27,068 nucleotides of DNA from a virus. The notes beneath the pieces were generated by a model. That model did not search any database. It was not told the DNA's origin and saw only the letters and a list, made by a program, of their open reading frames with translations. The stretch is taken from positions 1 to 27,068 of IMG/VR virus record IMGVR_UViG_3300042383_000617; one strand, given 5' to 3'. The translations under genes were made by a program, and so were the position numbers. Positions 22,430-27,068 of the stretch are shown piece by piece; position 1 is the first letter of the stretch; every line of letters begins with the position of its first letter.

Positions 22430-22773
22430 TGCTGCAATACAACACCTCGCTGAAGAACTCCCAGCCACTAACGGCGGGTGACCGGCAGAAGGCCCTGGAG
22501 GGCCTGAAGATTAAGTCCCCGTGGAACTACGGCTCCGCCCATCGGGACATCCTCAATGCCTCCAACGTCGCCAACCAAGCGGCCTATGACGTTGAGGCGA
22601 CGAAGGTCAACACCGACTACGAGATGAAGCAGAAGGATGCCGAGCGCCGTCTGGTCTTGGCGGGCTTGCAGCAGATGAACGAAGCCCAGCAGAACCAGCA
22701 GCAGCTTACCAACACCCGCTTGGGGAACATGTACGGCATGGTGGGCAATCTTCTTGGGGGTCTGTTTAATTGA
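22429..22773 (+). CDS. Q-rich small virion protein ending in LLGGLF, copy 1
   Basis: A 114-aa protein coupled by TAATG. The N-terminus is polar (KNSQPLTAGDRQKALEGLKI), the middle is a long charged helix (YEMKQKDAERRLVLAGLQQM), then comes a Gln/Asn-rich stretch and a hydrophobic Gly-containing end, YGMVGNLLGGLFN. The next protein has the same plan. A long helix ending in a short hydrophobic Gly patch could touch membranes or bundle with partners, as ejection proteins do. Function is not known. Confidence 0.7.
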
Positions 22774-23183
22774 ACCAAGTCCAGATTAACGACAAGCTGC
22801 CCACCGGACTGACGGCAGCCCAGTTGCAGAAGGACCTCAACAGCCGCTACTCCCGCGCGCTGTCGATGGGTGATCCGCGCTTCAACATGAAGCAGCTGGA
22901 TCGCGGCGGTCTTTCGCGCGGCGCTGCCCAGCGCAATCAGGCGGGCATTGACGCCGCGCAGAACGTGGCGAACGGCGTGGCCGAGGCGTACGGAAACGAC
23001 CTCACCAACCGAGCCTACAACTCCGGCCTTCTCCTCCAAGGCCAGACCGGCATGGAACAACAGGCACAGGCTCTCGGTGGCCTGCAGCAGCAGAACAACT
23101 ACGCAAACCAAATGGCTGGCCTCCAGCGCCAGCAGATGCAAATGAACCTTTTCTCCTCGCTCCTTGGGGGCTTGCTTCGATAA
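22770..23183 (+). CDS. Q-rich small virion protein ending in LLGGLL, copy 2
   Basis: A 137-aa protein with a TTG start, chosen because it forms a TTGA overlap with the previous stop; there is no earlier in-frame choice that avoids deep overlap. It has LPTGLTAAQLQKDLNSRYSR, a basic FNMKQLDRGGLSRGAAQRN, an Ala/Asn helix, and a Gln-rich end (GGLQQQNNYANQMAGLQRQQ) closing in NLFSSLLGGLLR. The ending mirrors the previous gene (NLLGGLF), so the two may be distant paralogues that assemble together. A role in the ejected inner-virion set is inferred. Confidence 0.7.
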   Translation: MNQVQINDKLPTGLTAAQLQKDLNSRYSRALSMGDPRFNMKQLDRGGLSRGAAQRNQAGIDAAQNVANGVAEAYGNDLTNRAYNSGLLLQGQTGMEQQAQALGGLQQQNNYANQMAGLQRQQMQMNLFSSLLGGLLR

Positions 23184-23446
23184 TGGCCAAAGTCAACTTC
23201 GATCTGGACGATCTCACCAACGCCGCGCTGAAGCGCATGGTGAAACAACTTCTCACCGCTTCTGACGGAGAGGAGAAGTCCATCCTGGAGCAGCTGGAGA
23301 AGAAGGCCAAGCGTGCCCCAGAGAAGAACGACCTCGCTGATCTGGACGAGGAGATGCACGGCAAGCCCAACACGCCGAAGGTGGAAGACGACGACCTGTC
23401 GGAAGACGGCGATCTTGCAGACCTCCCGAAGAAGGGGAAGAAATAA
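23183..23446 (+). CDS. small acidic helical protein
   Basis: An 87-aa protein coupled on both sides by TAATG. Residues 1-45 are a helical segment (NAALKRMVKQLLTASDGEEK) and residues 46-87 are highly charged and mostly acidic (VEDDDLSEDGDLADLP), ending in a basic KKGKK tail. Such acidic, probably disordered proteins can act as assembly or scaffold helpers, but no family is recognised. Confidence 0.68.
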   Translation: MAKVNFDLDDLTNAALKRMVKQLLTASDGEEKSILEQLEKKAKRAPEKNDLADLDEEMHGKPNTPKVEDDDLSEDGDLADLPKKGKK

Positions 23447-24387
23447 TGCCGGGAATGAACCGTCTCTTCCGTGCCCCGCGTACGATGGCTGAGTTCTTGG
23501 ATATGCAGGACGCAGCTGCGGCCATGCGTGCCGCTGGGCGGGCGACCGACGAGATCGACGCTGCTCTCGCTGCGGCCGGTCGTTCGTTTGATCCCGACAG
23601 CCTTTCCATCTCGCAGATGCTGCGTGGCATGCGGAGCGAGCCGATGGACGCCATGCCGACCGTCCCGCTCAATTCGCTGGATGTTCCGCCTGTTGCCGGC
23701 CGGCTGGATGACATGGACGCCGGCACGTTGAAGGCGGTGAACAAGGCCAACAACTCTTTCATGGGACTGGAGTCTGGGCGTACCCTGAATCTCCGCAATC
23801 AGAACACCGACCTCAACCGCATCCGCCGCGACGACATTCTCACGGCTGCCCAGGATTCGATTCGCGGTCAGCAGGAAGCGGCTGCGGCGGAAGCCATGGC
23901 TCTCCAACTGGCCGGGGCTGCGGCCCTGGGTGGTGGCATGATGGCGGGTGAGTCGCTGACCCGCGGGTACAACGACGGCCCGACCACTGCCGACGTTCCG
24001 CTGGAAGAACTGCCCCGCCCACGGATGTCCCGCCCAATGGAAGTAGACATCCCCGATGTGGACATGCTCCCCGTGGATGACGTTCCGGTGACGGACGACT
24101 ACATCCCGCAGTCTGTGCCGATGCCGATGCCAGAGGAACTCGCCCTCCTGGAGGACGATCCCATGGCTACGGCCAATCTGGTGGAGGAGTCGCGACCGAT
24201 CCCGGCTTCGACTCCCAAGGTGGAGGCGCTGACCCCCGAAGAGATTGAAGCCCTCCGCAGTCAGGTTGTCTCCATCCGAGATGCCCAGACCGGACAGGCT
24301 ATGGACTCCTTCTATCCGCCGGAGAGCGAGGAGTACAAGGCCGAGCAACGCATGAAGAAGATGTATCCGCAACTGAGGAGACGGTAA
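23446..24387 (+). CDS. internal virion-type protein with Ala/Gly hydrophobic core
   Basis: A 313-aa protein coupled by TAATG at both ends. The N-terminal third is helical and Ala-rich (FLDMQDAAAAMRAAGRATDE). Around residues 149-168 there is a hydrophobic stretch (EAMALQLAGAAALGGGMMAG) that could insert into a membrane or form a packed helix. The following 80 residues are rich in Pro, Asp, Val and Met (VDIPDVDMLPVDDVPVTDDY), probably extended. The C-terminus is charged and helical. This fits ejection-type proteins lying before the giant gene. No catalytic residues are recognised. Confidence 0.72.
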   Translation: MPGMNRLFRAPRTMAEFLDMQDAAAAMRAAGRATDEIDAALAAAGRSFDPDSLSISQMLRGMRSEPMDAMPTVPLNSLDVPPVAGRLDDMDAGTLKAVNKANNSFMGLESGRTLNLRNQNTDLNRIRRDDILTAAQDSIRGQQEAAAAEAMALQLAGAAALGGGMMAGESLTRGYNDGPTTADVPLEELPRPRMSRPMEVDIPDVDMLPVDDVPVTDDYIPQSVPMPMPEELALLEDDPMATANLVEESRPIPASTPKVEALTPEEIEALRSQVVSIRDAQTGQAMDSFYPPESEEYKAEQRMKKMYPQLRRR

Positions 24388-25658
24388 TGCAGGGCTACGA
24401 TCCCAAGATTGACGCCGCGGAACTCGTTCGCCGCCACGGCCCCGAGAAGGCGCAGCAGATCATCGCGGAATTCATGCGTGACCGTGGCATGAGCGACCGC
24501 AATTCCGAAATCTGGTCGGGCCTGGATGTGCGCACCGCCCAGCGCGGCATGGAGCCTTCTGATCTTTCGGACGGCATGGCTGGCGCCCCTCAGTCCACGG
24601 TGGGCGATGACGCAGGCTTGGACGGCCATGATGGTTCAGGTCGCGACTGGGGTAACTGGAGCCCGGGCATGCCGCTGCCGGCCGAGGCTCCCGACAAGTC
24701 CGTGCTTGCCGACAACGCCCGCCGTGCCCGCGAGGCAGAGCGTGTGGCCGCCAACTCCCGTGAGCGGAATGAGGCCATCGGCCAGAAGTATGGGCCGAAA
24801 GCGCAGGAGATCGCAGAGGCTGGTGACGCTCGCGGTGTGACGGACTACGACGCAACGCGCACTAAGGCGGAGCAAGACCGAATCGATTACCGCCGACAGT
24901 TGGAAATGGACGCCCGCCACCAGGGTCCGAGCCCACAAGGCGCTGCTCGCGCGAAACTGATCGCCCAGGACCGCACCGAGGGGCAGGCTCGCAAGGCATT
25001 CCGCGACAAGCTCGCCGCCACGCCGGATGCACAGGCCGCGAAAGCCGATCTCGCTCGTCGCCAGGATGCATGGAGGGCCCAGTCCATGCTCGCTGGTGGC
25101 CAGCCGACTGGTGGCCCGCGTGGCACGAAGGCTGCTGCCAATGCCTGGACGATGATGGGCGATCCAGGCATCACCGACGAGCAGCAATCCTCGCTGCGGT
25201 ACATGCTGCCCGGCGGGCAGTTGGCCGCGGGCGTAGACGCCAACAACGCGCAACAGGCAGGCCGCATGGCGCAGTCTGCCATGACGGCGTTCCTGACCAA
25301 CAACCCGGCCGCCACCCCAGAGCAACGCATGATGTTGCAGGACAGGCTGCGACAGCAGAACCCAGCCTCCGCCGGTGCGGCCGACATCGCCAACAACAAA
25401 GCCGACTCACCGGAGGCGCAGCAGGAACTGCTTCGCTTGGCCCAAAGCTACGACACTGGTTGGTTTGGCGTGAACGACAGCGATTCGCAGAGCATGGCAA
25501 AGGCTTTGATGGGACCTCCGTATAACCTGCGCCAGCCAGAGGCCGAGGCGCTGGCGGCGCGCTACATGAACAAGCGGTCGTGGTTTGGCGTTGGCGCCCC
25601 GCAGGCACCCGCCGCTGGCAGCTCTCCCTATAACCCGCCGGCTCCGCACGGGCTGTAG
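24387..25658 (+). CDS. charged helical internal virion-type protein
   Basis: A 423-aa protein coupled by TAATG. The N-terminus (DPKIDAAELVRRHGPEKAQQ) is a helical domain. Residues 110-240 are a long Ala/Arg/Glu-rich helical region (NARRAREAERVAANSRERNE and similar) likely to form coiled coils. Later parts are Gln/Ala-rich. Two short WFGV motifs, GWFGVNDSD and SWFGVGAP, appear near the C-terminus. No enzyme motif such as a lysozyme or transglycosylase site is visible. Its place just before the giant open frame is usual for internal virion or ejection proteins. The role is inferred. Confidence 0.73.
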   Translation: MQGYDPKIDAAELVRRHGPEKAQQIIAEFMRDRGMSDRNSEIWSGLDVRTAQRGMEPSDLSDGMAGAPQSTVGDDAGLDGHDGSGRDWGNWSPGMPLPAEAPDKSVLADNARRAREAERVAANSRERNEAIGQKYGPKAQEIAEAGDARGVTDYDATRTKAEQDRIDYRRQLEMDARHQGPSPQGAARAKLIAQDRTEGQARKAFRDKLAATPDAQAAKADLARRQDAWRAQSMLAGGQPTGGPRGTKAAANAWTMMGDPGITDEQQSSLRYMLPGGQLAAGVDANNAQQAGRMAQSAMTAFLTNNPAATPEQRMMLQDRLRQQNPASAGAADIANNKADSPEAQQELLRLAQSYDTGWFGVNDSDSQSMAKALMGPPYNLRQPEAEALAARYMNKRSWFGVGAPQAPAAGSSPYNPPAPHGL

Positions 25659-25661
25659 TAA

Positions 25662-27068
25662 ATGGCCCGCTCCCCGCTATTCGACATCTTCGATCCGTAC
25701 GACCAGCTGCAGTCTGGGTTCCTGCCGGATCAGGGCGATGAGATCGATCCGATTGGGTTGATCCCAATTCGCCGCAAGCCCACCCTCTCCGACCTCATGC
25801 CCGAGGAGGAGAAGACGAGCATGCTCCGCTCGCTGGCGGAGATGGGCTCTAGCGGGCTCTCCGCAGTGGGCTGGCTCTTGGATACCCCGGGAGCCATCAT
25901 CCGTGGCGGGCTCTCTGGTGGCCTTGGCAAGGCTGCATCAGCACTGTGGGAAACTTCCGACGACCGGGTCACCGGGCGGGAGCTTCTCCGGCAGTACGGC
26001 ATGACCGGCAGCGAGGATACTTGGTCGAACTTCGGGACGGGCCTCGCCGCCGAGGTCCTTTTAGACCCCCTGACATACGTCGCACCATGGGCATTGCTTG
26101 GGAAAGGTGCGTACACGCCAGCCGGCAAGGCGCTGCAATCGACTGGGCGACTACGGTTTGCTGCCGAGGATGCCTATCGCGGACTGGAGCCCTCGCTTCA
26201 GCAGGCCGCGAGAGGTGCCGTCGCTCGCGATGCCGGCCAAGGCGTGCGGCAGTATCTTCGCAACGCCACACCCAGGCAGATTCTGGCTGAAGCCCCCGAC
26301 TACGCAGACGCACTGCAACGCTTCCAAGATCAGGCGAGGCGGTTCGGGGCAGACCCAAACAACTTAGACGCTCCGATCACGGGCGTGATGGATTTCCGAA
26401 TCCCGGGCACGAACATCGGCTGGAATTGGCGAGGAGGCCAGACGGCTGACCAGATTGCCGGGGGCCTAGACTGGCTGGGCGAGTCCTCTAAGACGAATCG
26501 TTACACCGGCCCGCTCGTCTCCGCACTCAATGCAGCCTTTCACGCCCCCTCCGGAAGCACGCTAGACCCGGCCGTGCAGTGGGACAGTCGCATCGCTCGC
26601 GCCGACAACATCCGACGCGACGAGGCCACCAGCCTTCTCCGCACTCGCCAGATGCGTGAGGCCATGAATGCCGTAGTCCCCGACTCGGCCGTCATCAACG
26701 GCACACAGCAAGCCATCCCGGAAGAACTGCGGCGGTTCAACAGCACCGACTTGCAGCGTGCCCTGGTGGACTATGCGGAGTCTCCGTCTGAATACGGCGT
26801 GGCCCCGGGGTACTTCGGCCCTGTCTTGCCACGACAGCGGACAAGCGGCAATGAGGTTGCAGACTGGGTCTTAGAGAACGTCCCAGAGTTCCGTGAAGTC
26901 CGAGAGGCGTACGTCGGGCTGGGCCCACGGGCTGCCGCCGATGCCGAGGCGCTGGGCCTGCATCTCCCCACTTGGCGTGGCGACACTGGGACTGAGTTCA
27001 TTCCCCGCCAGTTGAAGTGGTGGCAACGCCGACTTCTGCCCGACCGGCCGAATGCGGTGCCCAACCAG
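25662..27068 (+). CDS. N-terminal part of a giant virion/ejection protein (runs off the window)
   Basis: An ATG three bases after the previous stop opens a frame that stays open for 469 codons to the last base, so the gene is cut by the window edge. The start reads MARSPLFDIFDPYDQL. Residues 65-100 are Gly-rich and amphipathic (SSGLSAVGWLLDTPGAIIRG). A conserved-looking core follows: VTGRELLRQYGMTGSED, then GLAAEVLLDPLTYVAPWALL and TPAGKALQSTGRLRFAAEDA. The same sequence pattern opens very large phage structural polyproteins, which can carry peptidoglycan-cleaving or other domains further on. No such domain is reached here. Later sequence is helical and charged. It is most likely the giant inner-virion protein ejected with the DNA. 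Confidence 0.85.
   Translation, partial: MARSPLFDIFDPYDQLQSGFLPDQGDEIDPIGLIPIRRKPTLSDLMPEEEKTSMLRSLAEMGSSGLSAVGWLLDTPGAIIRGGLSGGLGKAASALWETSDDRVTGRELLRQYGMTGSEDTWSNFGTGLAAEVLLDPLTYVAPWALLGKGAYTPAGKALQSTGRLRFAAEDAYRGLEPSLQQAARGAVARDAGQGVRQYLRNATPRQILAEAPDYADALQRFQDQARRFGADPNNLDAPITGVMDFRIPGTNIGWNWRGGQTADQIAGGLDWLGESSKTNRYTGPLVSALNAAFHAPSGSTLDPAVQWDSRIARADNIRRDEATSLLRTRQMREAMNAVVPDSAVINGTQQAIPEELRRFNSTDLQRALVDYAESPSEYGVAPGYFGPVLPRQRTSGNEVADWVLENVPEFREVREAYVGLGPRAAADAEALGLHLPTWRGDTGTEFIPRQLKWWQRRLLPDRPNAVPNQ

Noticed and set aside
23002-24372. 456-codon reading frame on the minus strand
   Set aside because: It lies wholly opposite four coupled + strand genes with clear starts; high GC gives long antisense frames and the translation has no domain-like pattern.

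Overview
This window is a stretch of a tailed double-stranded DNA bacteriophage, probably with podovirus-type (short-tail) architecture. The evidence is a large terminase, a portal protein, a tail-tube/neck adaptor, a nozzle-like protein and a run of ejection-protein-like genes, all on the + strand and tightly packed. The sequence is GC-rich by eye. TAA, TAG and TGA all serve as stops, so the genetic code looks standard. The host cannot be named from the sequence. No tRNA, integrase, insertion sequence, CRISPR array or lysis gene was recognised. No major capsid or scaffold gene is visible either; these presumably lie outside the window or are too divergent to recognise by eye.

Layout. 1-243 is the 3' end of an upstream gene. 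292-5850 is the packaging block: a DxD glycosyltransferase-like protein, a zinc-ribbon protein in the small-terminase position, the large terminase, a small linker protein and the portal. 5857-6838 holds small unassigned virion-type proteins. 6838-11595 is a mosaic adhesin block: His-repeat fibre, LamG-like lectin, Gly-rich fibre, tail assembly chaperone-like protein, a short fibre, a second LamG-like lectin and a free-standing copy of the N-terminal domain of the Gly-rich fibre. 11596-12880 interrupts this block with a solo C5 cytosine DNA methyltransferase and a 72-aa gene, surrounded by the only structured noncoding DNA in the window. 12881-15349 is a long fibre with seven copies of a GNVGIGT repeat. 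15353-19681 encodes the neck adaptor and a repeat-decorated nozzle. 19682-21193 is a beta-repeat protein. 21218-27068 is a chain of low-complexity Gly/Ala/Gln-rich proteins leading into a giant open reading frame that runs off the right edge, typical of internal virion or ejection proteins.

Working together: the terminase pair and portal package DNA; the adaptor and nozzle build the tail; the several fibres and lectins bind the host; the Q-rich and giant proteins are probably ejected with the DNA. Most neighbouring genes overlap by one to four bases (TAATG, ATGA, GTGA, TTGA), so translation is probably coupled along the operon. The most unusual places are the methyltransferase/72-aa island with its hairpins and palindromes, the duplicated lectin cassette, the repeat insertions in the nozzle, and the paired Q-rich proteins that end in an LLGGL motif.
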